The position numbers and the translations under genes are program-made. A stretch of DNA of 64,000 nt from Desulfoscipio geothermicus DSM 3669 (GTDB taxonomy: Bacteria; Bacillota; Desulfotomaculia; Desulfotomaculales; Desulfallaceae): assembly GCF_900115975.1 (NCBI RefSeq), contig NZ_FOYM01000006.1, positions 62,001-126,000 of the forward strand, in the 5' to 3' direction. The notes below the pieces were generated by a model. The model was not told the DNA's origin and did no database searches. It saw only the letters and a program-made list of their open reading frames with translations. Of the stretch, positions 51,969-59,134 are shown piece after piece (position 1 is the first letter of the stretch; each line of letters opens with the position of its first letter).

Positions 51969-51996
51969 ATTCGATTGTCCGACAGTAAAATCCTTC
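51969..51996 (-). promoter_or_regulatory. Sigma-H-type promoter of the second nik-type operon
   Basis: GAAGGATTT (51988-51996), 12 bases, ATCGAAT (51969-51975) on the minus strand. Confidence 0.5.
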
Positions 51997-52010
51997 TATA
52001 ATTTTAAAAA

Positions 52011-52124
52011 TTAATTTACGATAATACGAGCGGTTTGGGTGTTCCCGTCCCACTCCACGCTTGCTCCCAGCGCTTCGCTTATAAATCTTAACGGCACCAT
52101 GGCCTTGCCGTTAATGATCTGCTT
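52011..52124 (-). pseudogene. Fragment of a copper amine oxidase N-terminal-like (stalk) domain
   Basis: Minus strand encodes QIINGKAMVPLRFISEALGA then 'SVEWDGNTQTARIIVN' and a stop, the end of the common Cu_amine_oxidN1 repeat of clostridial surface proteins. It joins directly to the fmdE stop, showing a rearrangement junction at 52125. Confidence 0.7.
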
Positions 52125-53078
52125 TCACTGGATAACAACATTAACCCTCTTCTCTGGATATGCACACAAAAAACAAATAGGTCCCAATTCGGTCGATTCG
52201 GTTTTGTTGAGCGCTACAATTTCCTTACATAAAGCACAATTTACGTATTTCTCAGTAAACGGTTCAGCCGGACATTCTAAAACAGTTATCGTCTTTCTAA
52301 ATAATGAATCTTCAGGGAGGCTTAAAACCTTTTGCACCGACACATTGATTTTATCCCGGTATTTATTGATTTCCTGCCGGCTCGCCCTGCCGGAAACAAT
52401 TTTCTCCTCAATGTCCGGCTCGAATTGTATATTAATTACCGGGCTTGTCAAAGCTATGCGAAGTGCCTCTTGATGCCTTTGTTCCCTTGAAATTTTCATA
52501 AAGTAATAAACGTGCTTACCGTGGTCATAAGCAATAAAGTTCTTATTGCCTATTGTACAGCCAGTCAAATACTGAACGGCATCTATTGCCGAAGACATAT
52601 TTTCAGAAATTCCCCAAAAACCACCGCAATTTTGTTTATTAATTCCCAGTTCCCTGCGGGCTATTAAACCCACCCGGCAACCGATTGCCAGTTCCGGACA
52701 AAAGTGGCCGTGATAGCTAACCACGTCCTTAAATTCAACCGTGGTTAGCATAAAATTACCTCCCAACTGTTGATTTTCACCTTTAACATCCTCCAAAACT
52801 TTGTAATTCAATACCCACTTACTCTTAGAAATAGTTAACTGTTTATAATCTTTTACCAATATCAGATTAAAAACCCCTTTATTTGTTAATACCAGATAGT
52901 TTAGATTTTCCCATAAATCCTTGCTCATTGTTAATACTTCCAAAACCTCATAATGCTGGTTATGCCACTGAAAACCGATAGGCGATTGCTGGCGATTATC
53001 AAAATCTACTTTTACCTCTTCTTGAATGATAACTATTTCTTCCTGCTCAATTTTCCGCATAATTTCCGCCTTGTTCAA
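52125..53078 (-). CDS. FmdE family protein with N-terminal DUF6504-like extension
   Basis: About 317 residues from TTG 53078 (AGAGGAG upstream). Residues about 1-105 ('IGFQWHNQHYEVLEVLTMSKD', 'LVLTNKGVFNLILV') resemble a small DUF6504-like module. The rest is FmdE: 'VVSYHGHFCPELAIGCRVGLIA', 'SAIDAVQYLTGCTIGNKNF', zinc-ribbon-like 'CALCKEI..CFLC'. An internal ATG at 52751 has its own GGGAGGT eight bases upstream, so FmdE alone (209 residues) may also be made. Upstream of a nickel/peptide ABC operon, like the 42002 gene. Role unknown. Confidence 0.78.
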   Translation of the reverse strand: MNKAEIMRKIEQEEIVIIQEEVKVDFDNRQQSPIGFQWHNQHYEVLEVLTMSKDLWENLNYLVLTNKGVFNLILVKDYKQLTISKSKWVLNYKVLEDVKGENQQLGGNFMLTTVEFKDVVSYHGHFCPELAIGCRVGLIARRELGINKQNCGGFWGISENMSSAIDAVQYLTGCTIGNKNFIAYDHGKHVYYFMKISREQRHQEALRIALTSPVINIQFEPDIEEKIVSGRASRQEINKYRDKINVSVQKVLSLPEDSLFRKTITVLECPAEPFTEKYVNCALCKEIVALNKTESTELGPICFLCAYPEKRVNVVIQ

Positions 53079-53113
53079 CTCATCATCTCCTCTCATGTAA
53101 TAAGCTTAAATAA

Positions 53114-53170
53114 ATAAAAAAACCATGAAGTTCAAAACTCCACTCCCTGTGAAGTTTTTAAGCTCCATGG
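53114..53170 (-). terminator. CCATGG/CCATGAAG hairpin before fmdE copy 2
   Basis: GCCATGGAGCTTAAAAACTT ... AAGTTTTGAACTTCATGG with TTTTT on the minus strand, just upstream of the fmdE start. Confidence 0.6.
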
Positions 53171-53207
53171 CTAATTTGTTTCTTTAAGGAATGGCATATT
53201 GCCCTAA

Positions 53208-53493
53208 CTAAACAACCGCGACTTTGCCAACCGAATCCACATGTATAGCCCTGTGGCAGGCTACCATGTGTTCATGCGTTAAGGACAACAAAGAGGGCTC
53301 CTGCTCCCGGCATATTTGTTCCCGGTACAAATAACGGGCTTGATAGAGACAGCCGCCACCTTCCAGGGAGTTAACCACAGGTTCTGTAGTAATAAGGTTT
53401 ATGGTATTCTTTAGTTTTCTACGGTTGGCATCGGGATCAGGAATAAGTAATGAGGCTAAGAGGGACTGCGTATACGGGTGACGAGCTCCCTTG
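53208..53493 (-). pseudogene. C-terminal remnant of an OppD/OppF-type ATPase
   Basis: Minus strand reads 'ARHPYTQSLLASLLIPDPDA', then 'VVNSLEGGGCLYQARYLYREQIC' and 'HEHMVACHRA', the oligopeptide transporter C-terminal domain, ending at TAG 53208-53210. Both nucleotide-binding motifs are missing. Remnant of a third ABC set placed between the duplicated leader and fmdE. Confidence 0.75.
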
Positions 53494-53513
53494 AAAATAT
53501 TAAATATAAGTTT

Positions 53514-53568
53514 AAAAAGAACCCCCGGCGTATGAGGTTAGTTTATGGATTACCAACCCCATACGCCG
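53514..53568 (-). terminator. GC-rich terminator in the duplicated leader (copy 2)
   Basis: CGGCGTATGGGGTTGGT ... CTAACCTCATACGCCGG then TTCTTTTT; copy of 31629-31685 with compensating differences in the stem. Confidence 0.6.
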
Positions 53569-53678
53569 ATCGGAAAGAGGAATTATTCTACTACCGGTAC
53601 ATGTCAAACCCGGTAGCAGAAATATGTTAAGGAGGTTAAAGACCCTGCCAAGGTTAAGCCTTTAACCAAAATTAAAAT

Positions 53679-53725
53679 GCCATGAAAGTTTATACCTGCT
53701 TCTGCAGGTTAACAACCTTCATGGC
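53679..53725 (-). terminator. CCATGAAGG-family terminator in the duplicated leader (copy 2)
   Basis: GCCATGAAGGTTG ... AAACTTTCATGGC with inner AACCTGC-AGAA-GCAGGT. Confidence 0.6.
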
Positions 53726-53752
53726 ATATTTTTTAAAATGATACCAAAATTT

Positions 53753-53791
53753 AACCGTCTTCAGCGGTCTAACGGATGATTCTTACCACCC
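53753..53791 (-). promoter_or_regulatory. Two-hairpin leader motif, copy R3
   Basis: GGGTGGT-aaga-ATCATCC (53774-53791), linker CGTTA, then GACCG...CGGTT (53753-53770), where a G-U pair replaces G-C of R1. Confidence 0.5.
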
Positions 53792-53814
53792 TGTTGGTTA
53801 GTGACATCTATTTG

Positions 53815-53843
53815 AGTTTAACATACTTTTACTAAATTGTCTA
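53815..53843 (-). promoter_or_regulatory. Promoter of the duplicated leader, copy 2
   Basis: TAGACA (53838-53843), 17 bases ending AAAGTATGT, TAAACT (53815-53820). From 53844 to 54014 I see no further gene or element. Confidence 0.6.
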
Positions 53844-54014
53844 TAAAATTTCGCATTCCCAGAGCTGACGCACGAAAAAGTTTATAGACCTTGCGAGTTC
53901 AAAATTCTCCTTTAAGTAATTTTCATTTCCCCCCTTGAATCAGTTTCACAGTTTTTGGAAAGAACCAAGAGACGCTCAATCCCATTTGATTTTTCAAGTA
54001 GTCAATATAGTAAG

Positions 54015-54449
54015 TCAGTAGAGCATAGGGAGAACAAGATGACGGACAATGTTTTCCTTGCGGGGGTGCAGTGTGTCGCAGGCATTAAAAAATCTTACGA
54101 TTTCATCACCTGTGAAAAAATGCGGCATTGTCCGGATCTGCTTTTGGCAAACCTTTTTAGGAAGAATATATGAACCGGGATATCCCACCGACTGAAGGTA
54201 TTTTCCGAACTCACGAATAGGTGCTACACGCACGTGTTGTGTGTTTGGACATTCATTATCCCTGAGGATTGCCCAGCGTTTAATTATATCTTTTAAAGAA
54301 GTGTCTTCCGATTCGTTTTCTGCACAGTACCGGTCAAAATCACGGAGATAGAATTCGCCTGTTCCATACTTCCATCTCATAGAATGCTTATATTCCACAA
54401 AAGCCTCCATGTAAGGAGCCAGCTTGCTTACATATGATTTTTTCATCAT
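54015..54449 (-). pseudogene. Tyrosine recombinase, N-terminal fragment (RIT-like, second of a pair)
   Basis: 144 codons with a core-binding (SAM-like) N-domain ('YMEAFVEYKHSMRWKYG', 'FGKYLQSVGYPGSYILP', 'FTGDEIVRFFNACD') ending before the catalytic domain. Its ATG overlaps the preceding recombinase stop (ATGA), as in recombinase-in-trio elements. The stop after 'HLVLPMLY' cuts it just before the first catalytic arginine. Confidence 0.65.
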
Positions 54450-55280
54450 CGCAGCCCTCCCACCTTCATGGGGATGGCCGAAAGAGTTAATGCACAGTCA
54501 CGCAGTTTTTTTTCGTCAGTAGTCAGGTAAATGTCGGCTGAATTTGGATTAACATGTCCGAGTGTCAATGAAATAGTTTGTACGGCAACCCCCTTTTTCA
54601 GCATTTTTGATGCCACATGGTGCCTCAGGAGGCGGGTCCCTTTAAGTTCATTCCCAAGCCTTACACCTGCAATTGACAATATATTTCTAACTATGGCATA
54701 ACAACCTGAATGATATTTAGTGGCTTATGCGGTGCTAAACAGGATAAAAACATATATGGCGAATCAGTTTTAGGACGCTCATATACGATATATCTTGCCA
54801 TTGCATTACCAATAGCCGGAAGTAGCGTAGACCAGTAAGTAGCGACAGTACCATTATCGCTTTGTCCCTTAAAGATACAGCACCAGTTTTTAACACATCC
54901 CAGACGGCCTGCTCTTCCTCCTCTGTCAATACGGGGATGATTTCCCTTTTTCTTAACAGTTTATTAGGAACTGCTGCAAGGAGTCTGCCTCCATCTTCTG
55001 CAAAGTTCAGAAATGACCTGAGCCCAGAAGCTGCTGTTCGAAGGCTTCCAGAGTCCCATGTGCCTCTCAAGTCGCAGAAAAACTTATGGATTAATTCCAG
55101 GGGAACATCTGTTAAAAATGTATAGCCAAGCCTTTCGACAAAGATAAGGAATTTACAGGAAATATTCCTGCATGAATCAATCGTATTTTTACTTTTTCTC
55201 TCTGCCTTAAGATATTCAAGAAATTTCACATGAAGGTTTTGAAATCCAATGGTTGCAGGCTTAGCAACTTTGCTTTCCAC
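54446..55280 (-). pseudogene. Tyrosine recombinase, frameshifted (RIT-like, first of a pair)
   Basis: Upstream part (54735-55280) has the N-domain and the first catalytic arginine ('LSLLTGLRYF'). After disrupted sequence near 54700-54760, the C-terminal part ('RLLRHHVASKMLKKGVAVQT', 'LGHVNPNSADIYLTTD') resumes in another frame with the final tyrosine. Inactive. Marks past integration at the right border of the metal island. Confidence 0.7.
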
Positions 55281-55353
55281 ACATGGTTTCCAGCCAACAT
55301 AGCCTTTTTCCTCGCATTCTCTTAGCTTTCTTATGCAGGAGTTATGTAGACGT

Positions 55354-55851
55354 TTACGTAAGTGGCAGTATTGCCCAGTCCTCTGGTTTGTCCCGGACGG
55401 TAGGCGGCACCGTTTGGGCCTCTTGGGCCAGTTCTTCTACAAGATCTTTTTGGGGCAGTAGCTGTTGCAGGTCAGCCAGGAGAAGGGGTTCCACTTTCTG
55501 TTTCTTGGCTTCCACTATACGTACCCAATAATACATAACGGTATGGGATACCGGAACCTGGGGGAAAAGTTCGTTCTGGAGTTTTCGTAAGCTGCATTTT
55601 GCTTCCTGAGTGTAGGTATATTGAAGTACGAAGGCTTGGCGTTCAAAGGTGTCATATTGATGACGTGATGCTAAAAATTCCGGTTTTAGCGCGTGTGTTA
55701 CGTTACATTGCCTGCATTTATACCGGAGGATGACGATTTCGGTTTGTAGGCTATTGGATTTATATTGCACCTTATTACAGGCGTGATAGACCATCTGCGA
55801 ACCACAGGTGTTGCAGTGGATTACGATTTGTACCGTATATATGATTTGCAT
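55354..55851 (-). CDS. Transposase-like zinc-ribbon protein (DUF6431-like), possibly truncated
   Basis: 165 residues. N-terminal zinc ribbon 'CNTCGSQMVYHACNKVQ' and 'YKCRQCNVTHALKPEFLASRHQYDTFERQ', then a helical region ('LFPQVPVSHTVMYYWVRIVEA'). This layout resembles short DNA-binding proteins of insertion elements. No catalytic DDE set is seen. It abuts the truncated Rrf2 gene. Assignment tentative. Confidence 0.4.
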   Translation of the reverse strand: MQIIYTVQIVIHCNTCGSQMVYHACNKVQYKSNSLQTEIVILRYKCRQCNVTHALKPEFLASRHQYDTFERQAFVLQYTYTQEAKCSLRKLQNELFPQVPVSHTVMYYWVRIVEAKKQKVEPLLLADLQQLLPQKDLVEELAQEAQTVPPTVRDKPEDWAILPLT

Positions 55852-55864
55852 GTAGGTCTTGACA

Positions 55865-56032
55865 TCACAGCGCCCGGGTGAGAAGCCTTAATATTTTCAG
55901 CAAAAAGCGCATGGGTATGTGTTCTTCTTCTGCGATCAGCTTTGCCTCTACCACCTGTCCCCGGGGTAAGCGTGATAGGCGCAAAACAGCCCTGAACGCG
56001 TAATCCGTTGCCTGATTAAGCCTCTTTGCCAT
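55865..56032 (-). pseudogene. Truncated Rrf2 family regulator
   Basis: The minus strand from ATG 56032 encodes 55 residues ('NQATDYAFRAVLRLSRLP', 'LIAEEEHIPMRFLLKILRLL'), the Rrf2 winged-helix N-terminus. It stops at 55865, where the wing and the cluster-binding cysteines should follow. Probably cut by the neighbouring mobile element. It may once have controlled the divergent cyd genes. Confidence 0.7.
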
Positions 56033-56047
56033 CTCCTTTGTTTTATT

Positions 56048-56152
56048 GGGGACATTCCTTCACTGGAGATATCAGAAATAACGCAAGACCGACCCTTTAC
56101 GGATGAAAAATAATATGATCAACTATTGAAAACCCCAGAAGGCGTGTCCCCT
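56048..56152. repeat. Direct repeat left of cydAB
   Basis: About 105 bases (GGGGACATTCCTTCACTGGA ... GGCGTGTCCCCTTTT) that match 59011-59117 at most positions, in the same orientation. The ends carry GGGGACA/TGTCCCC REP-like strings. Confidence 0.65.
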
Positions 56153-56172
56153 TTTCTTATTTTTAGAAAAAC

Positions 56173-56201
56173 TTGACAGGCAAATTTAATTGAGTTACAA
56201 T
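56173..56201 (+). promoter_or_regulatory. Sigma-A promoter of cydAB
   Basis: TTGACA (56173-56178), 17-base spacer, TACAAT (56196-56201); one mismatch to consensus overall. Confidence 0.7.
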
Positions 56202-56547
56202 ACCCTTAAAACTATACCATATTAGTATACATATTTGTGCCAAAAGCAATATTAAAAACACATTGGCTTGTCAATTATTTCTATAGCTCGTCATGTCTTT
56301 ATTCAAGTTGACTCCACAAGAACTGCAACCGTTTGCTGACCGGGAAAGCCAAGTAATTCTAATGAAAGATAGGAGGTTATTGTGCATATAAGTATACTAA
56401 ACCACTCCAGTTTATATCTCTTATAAGGGAGGTGCATACCAGGGCAAGGCGTCTGCCAGGAGAACCACTGGCTGGGACCTTTGCCACCGGGCAATAAACC
56501 GAAAAACCTTTAAAAATCGGAAAAAATTCTAAGGGGGGATAATAACT
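56202..56547 (+). other. Long 5' leader of cydA
   Basis: About 340 bases between the promoter and the GTG start. It has AT-rich palindromic strings (ATTAGTATACATAT, AAGTATACT) near the start and a GC-rich stretch at 56430-56500 that can fold locally. I recognise no known riboswitch. Could be a regulatory leader or relic sequence. Confidence 0.3.
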
Positions 56548-57933
56548 GTGGATGCTCTCATACTGGCAAGATTGCAGTTCGCAATCACCTCAAGTTACCA
56601 CTTTCTGTTCGTTCCGCTAACCCTGGGGCTTTCAGTCCTGGTGGCCATAATGGAGACCATTTACGTCCGAACGGGAAACGAGACTTACAAAAAGATGACC
56701 CGGTTCTGGGGGAAGCTTTTTCTGATCAACTTCGCCATGGGAGTGGTAACCGGGATCGTGCAGGAATTCCATTTTGGTATGAACTGGTCGGAATACTCGC
56801 GCTTCGTGGGAGATATTTTCGGCGCACCTCTGGCGGTGGAAGCCCTGGCTGCTTTTTTCCTCGAATCCACCTTCCTGGGAATATGGATATTCGGCTGGGA
56901 TAAACTGTCGAAAACCATGCATGCAGCGACCATATGGCTGGTGGCCATAGCTTCCAACCTTTCTGCTTTCTGGATTCTGGCGGCCAACTCCTTTATGCAG
57001 GAACCGGTGGGTTACGTTATCCGCAACGGCCGGGCGGAGATGACTGACTTTTTTGCTCTTGTAACAAATCCTCATGTGCTCTATCAATTTCCACATACCG
57101 TGTTGGCCGGGTTCACCACCGCCGCCTTTTTCGTTATGGGCATCAGCGCCTATCACCTGTTGCGAAAAAACTATCCCGACTTTTTCCGCCGTTCCTTCCG
57201 CATCGGTTTGATCATGGGGCTCATCAGCACTTTTATGGTCATTGCGGTGGGCCACTTCCAGGGTCAGCACCTGGTCAACTCCCAGCCCATGAAGATGGCG
57301 GCGGCGGAAGCCCTTTGGGAAAGCGCGAACCCGGCTCCTTTGAGCTTAGTGGCCCTTATTGACGAGAAAAATCAGACCAATCCTATTGATATCCGGATTC
57401 CCGGCTTGGGGAGCTTCCTGTCCCACAATACCTTCAGCGGTGAGGTTAAAGGGATTAAAGACGTTCAGGCTGCGTACGAAGCCATGTACGGGCCTGGCGA
57501 CTACATCCCGCCGGTCACTTCGGTGTTCTGGAGTTTTCGCCTGATGGTGGCAGCCGGGTTGTGGATGATTATCATCTCTCTCTACAGCCTGTACCTGTGG
57601 CGGAAGGAGCAGCTGGAAACAAAACCATGGGTCTTAAAGGCGCTGCTCTGGAGCATTCCCCTGCCCTACATCGCCAATACCAGCGGCTGGTTTATGGCCG
57701 AGGTGGGCCGCCAGCCCTGGATCGTGCAGGGGCTGCAGAAGGTGAATGAAGCCGTTTCGCCATCGGTTTCCGCCGGCGCCGTTCTTACCACAATGATTGC
57801 TTTTACCCTGATCTACGGGGTATTGGCGGTGGCTGATCTCTATCTCTTAACCAAGTTTATCAAGCAAGGTCCCGAGGAAACACCTGCAGGCAGGTCGCTG
57901 GAACCGACAAAGGAGGTGTCGTTATGGACCTAA
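56548..57933 (+). CDS. cydA: Cytochrome bd quinol oxidase subunit I
   Basis: 461 residues from GTG 56548 (AAGGGGGG upstream). Nine or so helices. Haem ligands: histidine in 'SSYHFLFVPLTLG' (about 18), histidine in 'NPHVLYQFPHTVLAGF' and the methionine in 'TSGWFMAEVGRQPW'; the GRQPW motif is intact. Short Q-loop, unlike the long E. coli form. It reduces oxygen with quinol at very high affinity, protecting an anaerobe. Overlaps cydB by 10 bases. Confidence 0.97.
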   Translation: MDALILARLQFAITSSYHFLFVPLTLGLSVLVAIMETIYVRTGNETYKKMTRFWGKLFLINFAMGVVTGIVQEFHFGMNWSEYSRFVGDIFGAPLAVEALAAFFLESTFLGIWIFGWDKLSKTMHAATIWLVAIASNLSAFWILAANSFMQEPVGYVIRNGRAEMTDFFALVTNPHVLYQFPHTVLAGFTTAAFFVMGISAYHLLRKNYPDFFRRSFRIGLIMGLISTFMVIAVGHFQGQHLVNSQPMKMAAAEALWESANPAPLSLVALIDEKNQTNPIDIRIPGLGSFLSHNTFSGEVKGIKDVQAAYEAMYGPGDYIPPVTSVFWSFRLMVAAGLWMIIISLYSLYLWRKEQLETKPWVLKALLWSIPLPYIANTSGWFMAEVGRQPWIVQGLQKVNEAVSPSVSAGAVLTTMIAFTLIYGVLAVADLYLLTKFIKQGPEETPAGRSLEPTKEVSLWT

Positions 57934-58928
57934 ACATTCTTTGGTTCATACTGATTACCGTACTGTTTACCGGCTATTTCTTTCTGGAAGGTTTCGACTA
58001 CGGCGTGGGAACCCTGCTTCCTTTCCTGGGGAAAAAGGACAATGAGCGCCGCGTTATCATCAACACCATCGGTCCCTTCTGGGACGGCAACGAAGTCTGG
58101 CTGCTCACTGCCGGCGGGGCCATATTTGCCGCTTTCCCCAACTGGTATGCCACTCTTTTCAGCGGTTTTTACATGGCGCTCTTTTTAATGCTGCTGGCAT
58201 TGATCGTCCGCGGGGTAGCCTTTGAGTTTCGCAGCAAGGATGACCGTCCCGTCTGGCGCAGCCTGTGGGATTGGATGATCTTCGGAGGAAGCCTGGTGCC
58301 CGCCCTGCTGTGGGGCGTGGCCATAACCAACCTGATCCGGGGGGTGCCCATCGCCAGCAATATGCAGTACGTGGGCACCTTCTGGAACCTGCTGTCGCCA
58401 TATACCCTGGTAGGTGGACTGACGACACTGTTGATTTTCACCCTCCACGGCGCTCTTTTTCTGACTCTAAAAACCGAGGGCGAACAGTTGGAAGGTGCCC
58501 GCCGGGCGGCGTCACTGGTAAGCATATTAGCTGTGCCGGCCCTCCTGCTCCTGGTTACTATGAGCTACAGCCATACGGATATATTTACCAAGTCCGGTGC
58601 GGGAATCGTGTTTTGGGGCGCTCTTGTAACGCTGCTCCTGGCCTGCTGGCTTCTGCGCTCCGGCAGGTACGCCTGGGCCTTTGTCATGAACGGCCTCACC
58701 ATTGCCTGTTCCACCGTGGCTGTCTTTTGGGGCCTGTTCCCCCGGGTCATGGTTTCCAGCCTTAATCCCGAGTGGAGCCTAACGGTTTACAATGCCTCAT
58801 CGAGCCCGTATACGCTGAAAATCATGACCATCGTCGCCCTTACCCTGGTTCCGATGGTACTCCTCTACCAGTGCTGGACTTACTGGATTTTCCGTCAGCG
58901 CGTCACCGTCAAACACCTGGAGTATTAA
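57924..58928 (+). CDS. cydB: Cytochrome bd quinol oxidase subunit II
   Basis: 334 residues, about eight helices. Family motif 'GYFFLEGFDYGVGTLLPFLG', 'IGPFWDGNEVWLLTAGGAIFAAFP' and 'RGVAFEFRSK'. Forms the heterodimer with CydA. Begins inside cydA; a REP-like TGTCCCC cluster follows its stop. Confidence 0.97.
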   Translation: MDLNILWFILITVLFTGYFFLEGFDYGVGTLLPFLGKKDNERRVIINTIGPFWDGNEVWLLTAGGAIFAAFPNWYATLFSGFYMALFLMLLALIVRGVAFEFRSKDDRPVWRSLWDWMIFGGSLVPALLWGVAITNLIRGVPIASNMQYVGTFWNLLSPYTLVGGLTTLLIFTLHGALFLTLKTEGEQLEGARRAASLVSILAVPALLLLVTMSYSHTDIFTKSGAGIVFWGALVTLLLACWLLRSGRYAWAFVMNGLTIACSTVAVFWGLFPRVMVSSLNPEWSLTVYNASSSPYTLKIMTIVALTLVPMVLLYQCWTYWIFRQRVTVKHLEY

Positions 58929-59010
58929 ATTGGGGACATTCATAAATTGGGGACATTCCTCCGCAGGAGGTGTGTCCCCATTCCTTAAGCGGAGGTGTGT
59001 CCCCATAAAT

Positions 59011-59117
59011 TTGGGACATGCTTTCTCTGGAAATAGCAGAAATAACGCAGGGCTAACCCTTTAAGGATGAACAATAATATATCAAGTGTTGAAAATCCCA
59101 TAAGGTGTACCCCCTTT
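59011..59117. repeat. Direct repeat right of cydAB
   Basis: Diverged copy of 56048-56152, including 'AGAAATAACGCA' and 'CCCTTTA.GGATGAA.AATAATAT'. The preceding 80 bases (58930-59010) hold three more GGGGACA/TGTCCCC units. Confidence 0.65.
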
Positions 59118-59134
59118 CCGCTGAGGTGAAAAAA

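Noticed and set aside
28916-53725. CRISPR array, because of repeated hairpins
   Set aside because: The hairpins are kilobases apart, differ inside the stem and are placed before genes. No regular spacers.
54015-55280. Active prophage or integrative element
   Set aside because: Recombinases are broken and no phage, conjugation or attachment-site features are seen.
56303-56494. Small minus-strand gene in the cydA leader
   Set aside because: No ribosome site or recognisable domain; overlaps the likely transcribed leader of cydA.
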